From the NCBI GenBank assembly GCA_934547065.1, contig CAKTEF010000008.1, positions 11,186 to 75,185 of the forward strand: DNA of 64,000 nucleotides. The letters run 5' to 3'. Shown here piece by piece: positions 34,250 through 42,835 of this stretch (positions are counted from its first letter, which is position 1; every line of letters starts with the position of its first letter). The position numbers and the translations under genes were made by a program. The notes beneath the pieces are model-generated. The model was not told the origin of the DNA. It made no database searches and worked only from the letters and a program-made list of their open reading frames with translations. The DNA is from an uncultured Faecalibacterium sp. Its GTDB lineage: Bacteria > Bacillota > Clostridia > Oscillospirales > Ruminococcaceae.

Positions 34250-35128
34250 ATGAAAGGCTATATTGTAAAAGGCATTGGCGGGTTCTATTACGTCAAAACG
34301 GAGCAGGGACTCATGGAGTGCAAGCCGCGCGGCATCTTCCGCAAACAGAAGATCACCCCTGTGGCAGGCGACGAGGTGACGCTGGAAACCGAGAACGGGG
34401 CAGCCGTGATCGCGCAGATCGCACCGCGCAAAAACGTGTTCGTCCGCCCGCCGGTGGCCAACCTGGATGTGCTGTTCCTGGTGGCCAGCACCACCCAGCC
34501 CACGCCCAGCACCTTGGTGTTGGATAAGCTTTCGGCCATTGCGGTGGACAAGGGGGTGCAGCCGGTCATCGTCTGCACCAAGGCAGACCTGGCGGAGGAA
34601 CGGTTCCTCCGCAGTGCCTACGAAAAATCGACCCTGCCCTTTATCGCCATCCACTATGACAGCGGTGCGGGCCTGGACGAGGTGAAGCAGTGGATCACCG
34701 GGCGGCTTTGCGCGTTCTGCGGAAACTCCGGCGTGGGCAAATCCACGCTGCTCAATGCGCTGCTGCCGCAGGCCGAGCGCGAGACCAGTGCCATCAGCCA
34801 GAAGCTGGGGCGCGGCCGCCACACCACCCGCGAGGTGACGATCTTTGAAGCATTCGGCGGCCGTATTGCGGACACGCCGGGCTTTGCCAGCCTGGAAGCC
34901 AACCGCGCCGGCTTTATCCCAAAGGAGAACCTGGAACACGCGTTCCCGGAATTCGGGCCGTATCTGGGGCAGTGCCAGTTTACCGGCTGTTCCCACCGCA
35001 CGGAAAAAGGCTGTGCCGTCCGTGCCGCCCTGGCGGAGGGAATGCTCTCCCAGACCCGGTACGACAGCTATTGCGCCATGTACGAAGAAGTCAAGGATGT
35101 CAAGGACTGGCAGCGGCCGAAAGGATAA
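34250..35128 (+). CDS. rsgA: Ribosome small-subunit-dependent GTPase A
   Basis: 292 residues; GGAGGAACGG site. An OB-fold N-terminus leads to the circularly permuted G domain in the order G4 (CTKADL), G1 (GNSGVGKSTLLNAL), G2/G3 (RGRHTTREV, DTPGF). A zinc site CQFTGCSH with a later Cys closes the protein. It helps mature the 30S subunit. Position after prkC is conserved; rpe, which usually follows, is missing, and the 98-bp gap before thiN shows no gene. Confidence 0.95.
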   Translation: MKGYIVKGIGGFYYVKTEQGLMECKPRGIFRKQKITPVAGDEVTLETENGAAVIAQIAPRKNVFVRPPVANLDVLFLVASTTQPTPSTLVLDKLSAIAVDKGVQPVIVCTKADLAEERFLRSAYEKSTLPFIAIHYDSGAGLDEVKQWITGRLCAFCGNSGVGKSTLLNALLPQAERETSAISQKLGRGRHTTREVTIFEAFGGRIADTPGFASLEANRAGFIPKENLEHAFPEFGPYLGQCQFTGCSHRTEKGCAVRAALAEGMLSQTRYDSYCAMYEEVKDVKDWQRPKG

Positions 35129-35226
35129 TGCCGCCGCTTGGCTCCTCTGCCAGGGGGCGCGACACTCCCGCAACAGCAGGATGGAGCGGTGAGAAGCTTG
35201 ATCTCTGATAGAAAAAGGAACGATTT

Positions 35227-35877
35227 ATGTCACGCTGTGTGATCCTTTCGGCCTGCCCGGTGCAGCCGGAACTGAAGCGCCTGCTGCGGCCGGATGATTT
35301 TGTCATCGCCTGTGACGCGGGCTACCGTAATTGTGCCCCGCTGGGGTGCAGGCCCAACATCATTGTGGGGGATTTTGATACCGCGCCTTGTCCGGAGCAG
35401 CAAGGCGATGACATCATCGTGCTGCCCCACGTCAAGGACGATACCGATACCGAGTATGCTGCCCGCCTTGCAGCGGAAAAAGGCTTTGAGGAGGTGCTGC
35501 TCCTGGGCGCACTGGGCGGAAAGCGGATGGAACATACCCTTTCCAACCTCTGTACCGGCCTGGGACTGGAGCAGAAAGGGGTGCGGGCCACACTGCAGAA
35601 CGAGCGCAGCCGCATCACCTTTGTCCGCCCCGGCGAGACCCGGCACTACCCCAAAGAGGAGTTTTTCTATTTTTCGGTGTTCCCGATGGAGGGAACGGCG
35701 GAGGGAGTCTGGGAGCGCGGCTCGTACTATGAGCTGACGGATGCCGACCTGACGGCAGGCTACCCGCTGGGGGTCAGCAATGAATATGCAGCCGGGTCGG
35801 ACTGCATCACCATTTCGGTGCGCAGGGGCGCGCTGGTGGTGGTGGAGACCGTGCCGGATACGCCGATCCTGACCTGA
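35227..35877 (+). CDS. thiN: Thiamine diphosphokinase
   Basis: 216 residues. ACDAGYRNC, PNIIVGDFDT, LPHVKDDTDTEYA and LLGALGGKRMEHTLSNL are the substrate and nucleotide motifs of the ThiN family, and the C-terminal beta domain (NEYAAGSDCITISVRRG) closes the fold. It makes thiamine diphosphate from thiamine. The context rsgA-(rpe)-thiN-spoVM matches Bacillus. Confidence 0.92.
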   Translation: MSRCVILSACPVQPELKRLLRPDDFVIACDAGYRNCAPLGCRPNIIVGDFDTAPCPEQQGDDIIVLPHVKDDTDTEYAARLAAEKGFEEVLLLGALGGKRMEHTLSNLCTGLGLEQKGVRATLQNERSRITFVRPGETRHYPKEEFFYFSVFPMEGTAEGVWERGSYYELTDADLTAGYPLGVSNEYAAGSDCITISVRRGALVVVETVPDTPILT

Positions 35878-35950
35878 AAAGGCGGCAAACCGGAACATTT
35901 CCGGCACGTTCCGCTTATAGTGTGGTAACTACACCACGAAAGGCGGGAGC

Positions 35951-36031
35951 ATGATGCAGGTAGTTGTGATCAAAAGCCCGAAGTGTCTGCGCGGGATCCT
36001 GCGCCGGTTGTTCGGCATCAAAAAAGGATAA
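35951..36031 (+). CDS. spoVM: Stage V sporulation protein M (SpoVM)-like 26-residue peptide
   Basis: ATGATG at 35951 opens a 26-residue frame ending TAA; the second ATG matches the Bacillus start better. IKSPKCLRGILRRLFGIKK has the amphipathic-helix pattern of SpoVM (IK-PK-L-GI-R---G-): Pro and the Arg/Lys ladder are kept. In Bacillus, SpoVM marks positive membrane curvature on the forespore and recruits SpoIVA. Its place directly after thiN is the same as in Bacillus, which strongly supports the call despite its size. AGGCGGGAGC upstream is a weak ribosome-binding site. Confidence 0.85.
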   Translation: MMQVVVIKSPKCLRGILRRLFGIKKG

Positions 36032-36033
36032 AC

Positions 36034-36066
36034 AAAAAATGCCGGAGCAGCCGCTCCGGCATTTTT
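36034..36066. terminator. Bidirectional terminator between spoVM and the lipoprotein gene
   Basis: AAAAAATGCCGGAGC/GCTCCGGCATTTTT with a 4-nt loop; works on both strands for the convergent genes. Confidence 0.9.
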
Positions 36067-36080
36067 GATGGAAGATCGTG

Positions 36081-37643
36081 TTATTCTTTGACGGCATAGG
36101 TCAGATCCAGCACCGGGCCGAAAGGGTCGAAGATCAGGTTCTGGATCCCGTCGGCGATCAGCAGCCGCTTTTGCTGGGCAAACAGCGGAACCACAACGGC
36201 ATCGTTCAGCAGCTGGCGCTCACAATCGGCCAGCAGGCGGCAGCGGGCCGTTCCGGTGGCGTGGGTGCTGGCTTCCAGCTGGGTAGCAAACAGCGAGTCC
36301 GTATAGCTGCACAGCCCGCCGCCCGTGGCAGTGAACTGAGAGAGCGTCTGATAGACACTGCCGCTTTCCGCGCTGATGGGGGCCAGCGCAAGGGTGTAGT
36401 CCCCCTCGGCCAGCCGCTTGGCAAAGGTGTCGGCATCCACTTCCTCCACCGAGAGGAACAACGAGAACTGCTTCTGCCAGATGCCGTTGATTTGCTCGGC
36501 TATGGCCAGCAGCGCACTGTCGGAGGGGACCAGCAGGCGGACCTTGCTCAGATCCGAAGCGGAAAGGCTTTGCCGCGCTTCCAGATAGAGCGCGTAGGCA
36601 TCCACGGCAGCGGGGGAGACATCCCCGGCGGCATCCCGGTAGTTGATGCCGTCCACGGTCAGTCCATCCGGGATCAGGCCGCTGACGGCGCGGTACAGGC
36701 CGCTGTCCGGCAAAGCGTCGGCCTGGCGGGCGGCAGCAGCCAGCGCCTGCCGCAGCTCCCGGGAGGAGAATACGGAATTGCAGTTGAACAGCAGGCTCCA
36801 GGTGGTGTCGGAGTAGGGGATCGAATTCAGCGAGGTGGCGGTTCCTGTTTCGTCCAGCGCGGCCGAGCATTTTTCGTTGGCGATCAATTCGGCAGCCGAT
36901 CGTCCGGCATTGTTGGTGTTCTGTACCAGCCGCAGGCTGTCGATCAGATTGCCGGAAGAAGCACGGCGGAGGAACAACCCGCCGGAAGTCCAGTTATAAA
37001 GATAGAAGCTGCCGCTGGAAAGGGTGGTGGCAGCCGTCAGCCCATAGGTGCCGCGGGTGGAGTTGAAAAAGTCCTCGTCACAGGGCATGGCACCGGGCAG
37101 CGTGAGCTTGGAAAGGAACGTGTCGTCGGCGCTGCTCAGGTGGAACACCAGGGTCAGCGGGCCGGAGGCACTGACCCCCAATGCGCTTTCCGGCATCTGA
37201 CCGGTCAACACGGCGGCACTGTTTTCCAGCGCAGAAAACTCTACCGCATAAGGGGAGCTCGTCTCAGCACGGAACATGCGCCGGAATGCAAACACAAAGT
37301 CCTCAGCCGTGATGGCGTACTCGGTGGCGGCACCCTTGGCGGCGGTGTAGGTCAGGCCGTCTTTCAGGGTGAATGTATAGGTGCGCCTGTCTGCGGAGAT
37401 CTCCCACCGCTCGCACAGCGCAGGCACCAGCGTACCGCTGGGGTCTTTGCGTACAAGGCCGCTGTAAAGGTTTTCGCAGGCAATGACATCCGGCGCATCC
37501 GAAGCCACCTGCGGGTCCAGATTTGCCGGGATGCTGTCCACGAACCAGGTAAAGCTGCCGGAGCCGGAACCACAGCCGGTCAAGGCAAAAACAAACGCAG
37601 CGGCCAGAGCCGCCGCAGTCAGACGGAACAGGGAATGTTTCAA
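36081..37643 (-). CDS. Peptide/oligopeptide ABC transporter substrate-binding lipoprotein (SBP family 5)
   Basis: 520 residues if the TTG at 37643 is used. That start has AAGGAG nine nt upstream and gives a clean lipoprotein signal KHSLFRLTAAALAAAFVFAL with lipobox LTGC; the ATG 18 nt further up lacks a ribosome-binding site and only adds six residues. The mature part starts FTWFVDSIPANLDPQVASD and has ENLYSGLVRKDPSGTLVPALCERWEISADRRTYTFTLKDG in sections typical of OppA/DppA N-lobes. No permease or ATPase genes are adjacent, so it is an orphan that may serve a transporter elsewhere. Confidence 0.85.
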   Translation of the reverse strand: MKHSLFRLTAAALAAAFVFALTGCGSGSGSFTWFVDSIPANLDPQVASDAPDVIACENLYSGLVRKDPSGTLVPALCERWEISADRRTYTFTLKDGLTYTAAKGAATEYAITAEDFVFAFRRMFRAETSSPYAVEFSALENSAAVLTGQMPESALGVSASGPLTLVFHLSSADDTFLSKLTLPGAMPCDEDFFNSTRGTYGLTAATTLSSGSFYLYNWTSGGLFLRRASSGNLIDSLRLVQNTNNAGRSAAELIANEKCSAALDETGTATSLNSIPYSDTTWSLLFNCNSVFSSRELRQALAAAARQADALPDSGLYRAVSGLIPDGLTVDGINYRDAAGDVSPAAVDAYALYLEARQSLSASDLSKVRLLVPSDSALLAIAEQINGIWQKQFSLFLSVEEVDADTFAKRLAEGDYTLALAPISAESGSVYQTLSQFTATGGGLCSYTDSLFATQLEASTHATGTARCRLLADCERQLLNDAVVVPLFAQQKRLLIADGIQNLIFDPFGPVLDLTYAVKE

Positions 37644-37674
37644 GAAAATGCGCTCCTTCATCGTAATCAAATTG

Positions 37675-37703
37675 AGTTTAGCAGAAAGCGTCAAAAAAGA
37701 CAA
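37675..37703 (-). promoter_or_regulatory. Candidate promoter of the SBP lipoprotein
   Basis: On the minus strand, TTGTCT, 17-nt spacer, TAAACT, 32 nt before the TTG start. Confidence 0.55.
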
Positions 37704-37913
37704 TGATCTTTTTGTGAATTTCAATGGGGTTTCGGTGCATTTTGAGCGGCGGTGCGGTTTTCCGTTGCCAATTGAGAGGAAATGGTGTAAAATGGAGTGC
37801 GGTAAGAAAAGTGCTCCTGCATTTGCCCCGGATGGGGCGGCGGTACGCAGAAGAAACTTTCATCCATAGAATCAGAACGGGAAATAAGATGAAATAGAGG
37901 AGGTCCTGTATTT

Positions 37914-39314
37914 ATGCAGAAAGACCAGCAGAAGCTTGCGCAGCTGATCCGGGGCAAAAAGGTGGCGTTCATCGGTGCCGGTGTCAGCCACAAGACCCTG
38001 ATCCGGGAGTTTGTGGAGCTGGGGGCGCAGGTGACCCTGTGCGACCAGAAAAAGAGCGTGGAGGAGTTTGGCGATTATGCCGCAACCATCCGGGAGCTGG
38101 GCATCCGTTTGAGCCTGGGCGAAAACTACCTGGACGGCTTCAAGGGCCAGGATCTCATCATGCGCACGCCGGGCTTTGTGGGCTATTTTGAAAAGCCCCT
38201 GCAGGATGCCATGGCGGCGGGCACCATGGTCACCAGCGAGGTGGAGCTGTTCTTTGACCTGTGCCCCTGCGAGATCGTGGCCGTGACCGGCTCCGACGGC
38301 AAGACCACCACCACCACCCTGATCTCCAAATTCTACGAAGCGGCGGGACGCAAGGTACACCTGGGCGGCAACATCGGTGCCGCCCTGCTGCCCATGCTGC
38401 CCGAAGTGCAGCCCGACGATGTGGCTGTGGTGGAGCTTTCCAGCTTCCAGCTCATCAGCATGCACACCAGCCCCAGGATCGCGGTGGTGACCAATGTGAC
38501 CCCCAACCATCTGGATCACCATAAGGATATGCAGGAGTATATCGACGCAAAACGGAACATCCTGCTTTACCAGAACCCGCCCTGCCGCGCGGTGCTGGGC
38601 TACGAAAACGAGATCACCCGCAAGATGCAGGCCGACTGCAAGGGCAAACAGGTGTGGTTCACCCGCCTGCACGAGACCGACAACGGCGCATTCCTGCGCG
38701 GGGATGGGATGCTCTGCATGGCGGAGGACGGCGTTGTGACTCCATTCCTGGCCCAGAAAGAGATCAAGCTGCGGGGCCTGCACAACATCGAAAACCTGCT
38801 GGCGGCTGCGGCGGCTGTCTGGGGCGAGGTGCCTGTGGAAGCCATCCGGCTGGTGGGCAGCACCTTTACCGGGGTGGAGCACCGCATTGAGCCGGTGCGC
38901 GTGCTGGACGGCGTGACCTATTACAACGATTCCATCGGCACCAGCCCCACCCGCACCATTGCAGGTCTGCGCAGCTTTGACCAGAAAGTGATCCTGATCG
39001 CAGGCGGCTACGATAAGCACATCCCCTACGAGCCTCTGGCTCCGGAAGTGGTCCGGCACGTCAAGCACCTGGTGCTGATGGGCGCGACCGGCCCCCGCAT
39101 CGAAAAGGCGGTCAAGGAGGATGCAGGCTATGCTGCCAGCGGCCTGACGATGGAATATGCCGACAACATGCAGCACGCCGTGGAGCGTGCCCGTGCGGCA
39201 GCCCGGCCCGGCGATATCATCATCCTGTCGCCGGCCAGCGCATCGTTTGATCTTTACCCCAACTTTGAGGTGCGTGGGCACGAGTTCAAACGCATCGTCA
39301 ATGCGCTGAAATGA
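37914..39314 (+). CDS. murD: UDP-N-acetylmuramoyl-L-alanine--D-glutamate ligase
   Basis: 466 residues; GAGGAGG site before ATG. The Mur-ligase ATP loop VTGSDGKTTTTTLI, HLGGNIGAALL, VVELSSFQLISMHTSPRIAVVTNVTPNHLDHH, and ILIAGGYDKHIPYEPL all fit MurD. It adds D-Glu to UDP-MurNAc-L-Ala in the cytosol. No other wall genes are near. It overlaps the GNAT gene by four bases. Confidence 0.95.
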   Translation: MQKDQQKLAQLIRGKKVAFIGAGVSHKTLIREFVELGAQVTLCDQKKSVEEFGDYAATIRELGIRLSLGENYLDGFKGQDLIMRTPGFVGYFEKPLQDAMAAGTMVTSEVELFFDLCPCEIVAVTGSDGKTTTTTLISKFYEAAGRKVHLGGNIGAALLPMLPEVQPDDVAVVELSSFQLISMHTSPRIAVVTNVTPNHLDHHKDMQEYIDAKRNILLYQNPPCRAVLGYENEITRKMQADCKGKQVWFTRLHETDNGAFLRGDGMLCMAEDGVVTPFLAQKEIKLRGLHNIENLLAAAAAVWGEVPVEAIRLVGSTFTGVEHRIEPVRVLDGVTYYNDSIGTSPTRTIAGLRSFDQKVILIAGGYDKHIPYEPLAPEVVRHVKHLVLMGATGPRIEKAVKEDAGYAASGLTMEYADNMQHAVERARAAARPGDIIILSPASASFDLYPNFEVRGHEFKRIVNALK

Positions 39315-40069
39315 TCGCGCAGGTCCGGACACCCCGCCAAAGACAGCGCTTTTTGAACGCCTGCCGGGGCAGGCTCTGCCTGGGCGTTACCATGCCGCAG
39401 GCGTTGGAGCTGTTTGGCAAAAGCCAGCCGGGCCGTTTTTTTGCCGGGCCGACCTTGGCGCTGGACCTTGGCGGCCAAACGGCCTGGCTGGCAGGCCACG
39501 CAAACCCGGAGGAGCTGGCGGGCTTTCTGAACTTCTGCGGCTGCAAAGCCGTTGTGCTGGACGAAGCCGAGTGTCCGCCGCCCGCCGGGTGGAGCCGGGC
39601 AAAAACGCTCAGCGTCTTTGGTCTTGCACCGGGAAAACAGCTGCCGCTGCCCTCCGCGGACGAAGCGCTGTGGCAGAGCCTGACCTTTGACCCGGAACCC
39701 CCGGCCGGGGCGGTGGCAGACGTTCTGTTCCCGGACCGCCCCGCCCGGCGGGATGATTTTTACTCCGAACTCTGCACCAAACGCAACCGCGGCAAAGCGG
39801 TGGTCTGGGCGCTGGAACAGCAGGGGAGCATCGCCTGCACCGTGGGGGCTTATGCCATGGCAAACGGCCAGGCGTATATGGCCTGCGGGGAAACGGTGGA
39901 GCCGCTGCGCGGCAAAGGCATCGGCGGGCGGCTGATCGTCCGGCTGGCAAACAGCCTTTCGGCACAGGGACTATGGCCCCTCTGGCTCTGCTCCCCGGAA
40001 CGCGTACCCTTTTATACCCGCCTCGGCTTTGCAAAACTGGGCGAATATGCCCGGTATGAAGCGCCGTGA
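39311..40069 (+). CDS. GNAT family N-acetyltransferase
   Basis: 252 residues; start ATGA overlaps murD. The C-terminal 120 residues hold the GNAT fold: GSIACTVGAYAM strand, then the acetyl-CoA loop VEPLRGKGIGGRLI, and VPFYTRLGFAKLGEYARYE at the end. The N-terminal half (about 1-130) is a separate domain seen in some two-domain acetyltransferases. The substrate is unknown. Coupling to murD may be only positional. Confidence 0.78.
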   Translation: MIAQVRTPRQRQRFLNACRGRLCLGVTMPQALELFGKSQPGRFFAGPTLALDLGGQTAWLAGHANPEELAGFLNFCGCKAVVLDEAECPPPAGWSRAKTLSVFGLAPGKQLPLPSADEALWQSLTFDPEPPAGAVADVLFPDRPARRDDFYSELCTKRNRGKAVVWALEQQGSIACTVGAYAMANGQAYMACGETVEPLRGKGIGGRLIVRLANSLSAQGLWPLWLCSPERVPFYTRLGFAKLGEYARYEAP

Positions 40070-40070
40070 G

Positions 40071-40121
40071 CCCTCCCCTTGAGGGGAGGGTGGCATTGCG
40101 TATGCAATGACGGGTGAGGTG
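40071..40121 (-). repeat. Short palindromic repeat unit, minus orientation
   Basis: A CCCTCCCCTTGAGGGGAGGG palindrome is followed by TGGCATTGCGTATGCAATGACGG and GGTGAGGTG-like sequence. It is the same unit as at 44281-44327. Two nucleotides after the GNAT stop. Confidence 0.7.
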
Positions 40122-40151
40122 TGTTTTCAGCGGCTTATCCCATTACGCTTT

Positions 40152-40197
40152 CACCTCATCAGTCGCTGACGCGACAGCTTCCCCTCAAGGGGAAGCC
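40152..40197 (+). repeat. Short palindromic repeat unit, plus orientation
   Basis: CACCTCATCAGTCGCTGACG then GCGACAGCTTCCCCTC, ending in a palindrome CTTCCCCTCAAGGGGAAG. It faces the unit at 40071-40121, making a ~127-bp imperfect inverted pair around about 30 bp of unrelated sequence. Confidence 0.7.
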
Positions 40198-40231
40198 TTT
40201 ACCAACCACAGGAAGGAAGCACAAAACCAGA

Positions 40232-41497
40232 ATGTCAATGTTAAACCACTTTTTCGATTACAAACCCGAAGTCCTGGCGCTGGATGAAAAAGCCATGGAG
40301 CTTTGCCAGCCCTATTTCCGCCACATGGAGGAGATCCGGGACTATAACCAGCTCAAAATGCTGAAAGCCTTTGCCGACACCCAAATGTCCTCCACCGATA
40401 TGCTGGGCACCACCGGATACGGCCTGTGGGATACCGGCCGCGCCAAGCTGGAACAGATCTTTGCTGAGGTGATGGGGGCTGAGGACGCTCTGGTGCGCAG
40501 CCAGTTCCAGAGCGGCACCCATACGCTGGCCGTGGCACTGTTCGGCCTGCTGCACACGGGGGACACCCTGCTGGCCGCTACCGGCCGCCCCTACGATACG
40601 CTGGAGGGCGTGATCGGCCTGGACGGCAAGGGAAAAGGCACCGGCACGCTGATGGATTACGGCGTGAAGTATGACGAAGCACCCCTCAAGGCCGATTTTA
40701 CCCCGGACTACGATCTCATTGCAAAAAAGGCCCCGGGGGCCAAAGTATGCCATATCCAGCGCAGCCGGGGCTATCTGCAGCGCACGGCCTTTGACCTGGA
40801 CACCATCCAAAAGATCGCCGATACCGCCCGCGCAGCCAACCCGGAGATCATCATCTTTGTGGACAACTGCTATGGCGAGTTCACCCAGACGCAGGAGCCC
40901 TGCCAGGTGGGAGCCGACCTTGTGGTAGGCAGCCTGATCAAGAACCCCGGCGGCGGCATTGCCCCCACCGGCGGCTACATCGCAGGTCGGAAAGACCTGG
41001 TGGAGCTGTGCGCCTACCGCCTGAACGCACCGGGTCTTGGCAAGGAGCTGGGCTGCACGCTGGAAACGCCCCGCGATATGTATCTGGGCTTCTACTATGC
41101 CCCCGGCGTGGTCTGCGAGGCCATCAAAACGGCCATCTACGCCCAGTGCCTGCTGGAACTGGTGGGCAAAAAGCCCATCCCGCGCTACTGCGAGGATCAC
41201 AACGATATCGTGACCTGCTTTGACGCAGGCACTGCCGATGCGCTGATCGGGTTCTGCCGCGGCGTGCAGGCGGCAAGCCCGGTGGACAGCTACGCGGCCC
41301 CGGAACCCAGCCCGGAACCGGGCTATACCGATGAGGTCATCATGGCCAGCGGCAGCTTTACGCAGGGCAGCACCATCGAGCTTTCGTGCGACGGCCCCCT
41401 GCGCGAGCCCTATACCTGCTATTTACAGGGCGGCCTGAACTTTGCCGCCAGCCGTGCCGGTGTGCTGCTGGCCGTGCAGAACGCGTATTTCAAATAA
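40232..41497 (+). CDS. Methionine gamma-lyase family PLP protein (aluminium-resistance type)
   Basis: 421 residues; GGAAGGAAGC site. TQMSSTDMLGTTGYGLWDTGR, EDALVRSQFQSGTHTLAVALFG, FVDNCYGEFTQ, and the Schiff-base lysine in VGSLIKNPGGGIAPTGGYIAG match the methionine gamma-lyase family protein/aluminium resistance protein (PF06838). The length is normal for the family. The true reaction is unproven: some relatives cleave C-S bonds. A palindromic repeat sits upstream and another follows the stop. Confidence 0.88.
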   Translation: MSMLNHFFDYKPEVLALDEKAMELCQPYFRHMEEIRDYNQLKMLKAFADTQMSSTDMLGTTGYGLWDTGRAKLEQIFAEVMGAEDALVRSQFQSGTHTLAVALFGLLHTGDTLLAATGRPYDTLEGVIGLDGKGKGTGTLMDYGVKYDEAPLKADFTPDYDLIAKKAPGAKVCHIQRSRGYLQRTAFDLDTIQKIADTARAANPEIIIFVDNCYGEFTQTQEPCQVGADLVVGSLIKNPGGGIAPTGGYIAGRKDLVELCAYRLNAPGLGKELGCTLETPRDMYLGFYYAPGVVCEAIKTAIYAQCLLELVGKKPIPRYCEDHNDIVTCFDAGTADALIGFCRGVQAASPVDSYAAPEPSPEPGYTDEVIMASGSFTQGSTIELSCDGPLREPYTCYLQGGLNFAASRAGVLLAVQNAYFK

Positions 41498-41543
41498 CCC
41501 TCTCAGTCTCGCTTTGCTCGCCAGCTCTCCCAAAGGGAGAGCC
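41498..41543 (+). repeat. Short palindromic repeat unit
   Basis: CCCTCTCAGTCTCGCTTTGC then TCGCCAGCTCTCCCAAAGGG and AGAGCC. A single unit of the same family as 44172-44217, directly after a stop codon. Confidence 0.7.
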
Positions 41544-41640
41544 ATTGGCAAGCCGGTTTTGAGTCTGGAAATCGCCTGCGGCTCCCAAGGCTTTGGGGCC
41601 CTGTGGCCACAGGCAGGGCTTTCATTTATCGGAGGTAGAG

Positions 41641-42819
41641 ATGCCACAGTTAAGTGATCGTGTCGGCACGTTTACCGATTCGGTCATCCGCCGGATGACC
41701 CGCATCAACAATCAGTACGACTCCATCAACCTTTCCCAGGGGTTCCCGGATTTTGACCCGCCCAAAGAGCTTACGGATGCACTGGCCGCAGCGGCCCACA
41801 ATGGCCCCCACCAGTACGCCGTGACCTTTGGTGCGCAGAATTTCCGCGAGGCGCTGGCCCAAAAGACCAGCCCCGCTCTGCACCACGCCGTGGATCCGAA
41901 CACCGAGATCTGTGTGACCTGCGGCGGCACCGAAGCCATGATGGCGGCGATGATGACCATTTGCAACCCCGGGGATAAGGTGATGATCTTCTCACCGTTT
42001 TACGAGAACTACGGGGCCGATGCCATCCTTTCCGGGGCGGAGCCTATTTATATCCCGCTGGTTCCGCCGACGTATGAGTTTGATCTGTCGCGGATCGAAA
42101 AGGGCTTTGCCGAGGGGGCCAAGGCGCTGATCCTCTGCAACCCCTCCAACCCCTGCGGCAAGGTGTTCCGCCGTGAGGAGCTGGAAGCCATTGCAAAGCT
42201 TGCCATCCGGTATGATGCCTTTGTGGTCACGGATGAGGTGTATGAGCACATCGTCTACGCCCCCGCAGAGCACATCTGCATGGCCAGCCTGCCCGGCATG
42301 TTCGAACACACCATCACCTGCAACTCGCTGTCCAAGACCTATTCCATCACGGGCTGGCGGCTTGGCTACCTGATCGGCCCGGCCTGGGTCATTGAGGGAG
42401 CCCGCAAGGTACATGATTTCCTGACAGTGGGGGCCGCCGCACCCCTGCAGGAAGCCGCCGTGGCCGGGCTGACCCTGCCCGCCGGCTATTACGAAAGCCT
42501 GCGCACGCTCTATACCGAAAAGCGGGACCGCTTTCTGGCCGGGCTGGACCGGATCGGGCTCAAGCACAATGTGCCGCAGGGCACCTATTTTGTCCTGATC
42601 GACATTTCGGATTTTCTGGCCCTGCCGCAGTTTGCGGGCTGGACGGATCTGCAGTTCTGCGAGTGGATGATCCGGAACATCGGCGTGGCCGCCGTGCCGG
42701 GTTCCAGCTTCTTCCGGGAGCCGGTGAACCACCTGATCCGGATGCATTTTGCCCGCGGCAATGAAGTGTTGGATGAAGCGGTTCGTCGGTTGGAAAAACT
42801 GACCGCGATGTTAAAATAA
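41641..42819 (+). CDS. Class I/II pyridoxal-phosphate aminotransferase
   Basis: 392 residues; the ATG after CGGAGGTAGAG is used. SQGFPDFDPPKEL, ICVTCGGTEAMMAAMM, NPSNPCGKVF, VTDEVYEHIVY, and SLSKTYSITGWRLGYL with the PLP lysine define the aspartate aminotransferase Ib/kynurenine-type group (YbdL/PatA-like). Substrates could be aspartate, aromatic or methionine; not resolvable. It ends 16 nt before pepC, so the two may be co-transcribed. Confidence 0.9.
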   Translation: MPQLSDRVGTFTDSVIRRMTRINNQYDSINLSQGFPDFDPPKELTDALAAAAHNGPHQYAVTFGAQNFREALAQKTSPALHHAVDPNTEICVTCGGTEAMMAAMMTICNPGDKVMIFSPFYENYGADAILSGAEPIYIPLVPPTYEFDLSRIEKGFAEGAKALILCNPSNPCGKVFRREELEAIAKLAIRYDAFVVTDEVYEHIVYAPAEHICMASLPGMFEHTITCNSLSKTYSITGWRLGYLIGPAWVIEGARKVHDFLTVGAAAPLQEAAVAGLTLPAGYYESLRTLYTEKRDRFLAGLDRIGLKHNVPQGTYFVLIDISDFLALPQFAGWTDLQFCEWMIRNIGVAAVPGSSFFREPVNHLIRMHFARGNEVLDEAVRRLEKLTAMLK

Positions 42820-42835
42820 AGAAAGTGTGATATCC

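Noticed and set aside
36078-37706. 542-codon plus-strand ORF opposite the SBP lipoprotein
   Set aside because: No ribosome-binding site, and composition typical of antisense; the minus strand has the signal peptide, lipobox and SBP motifs.
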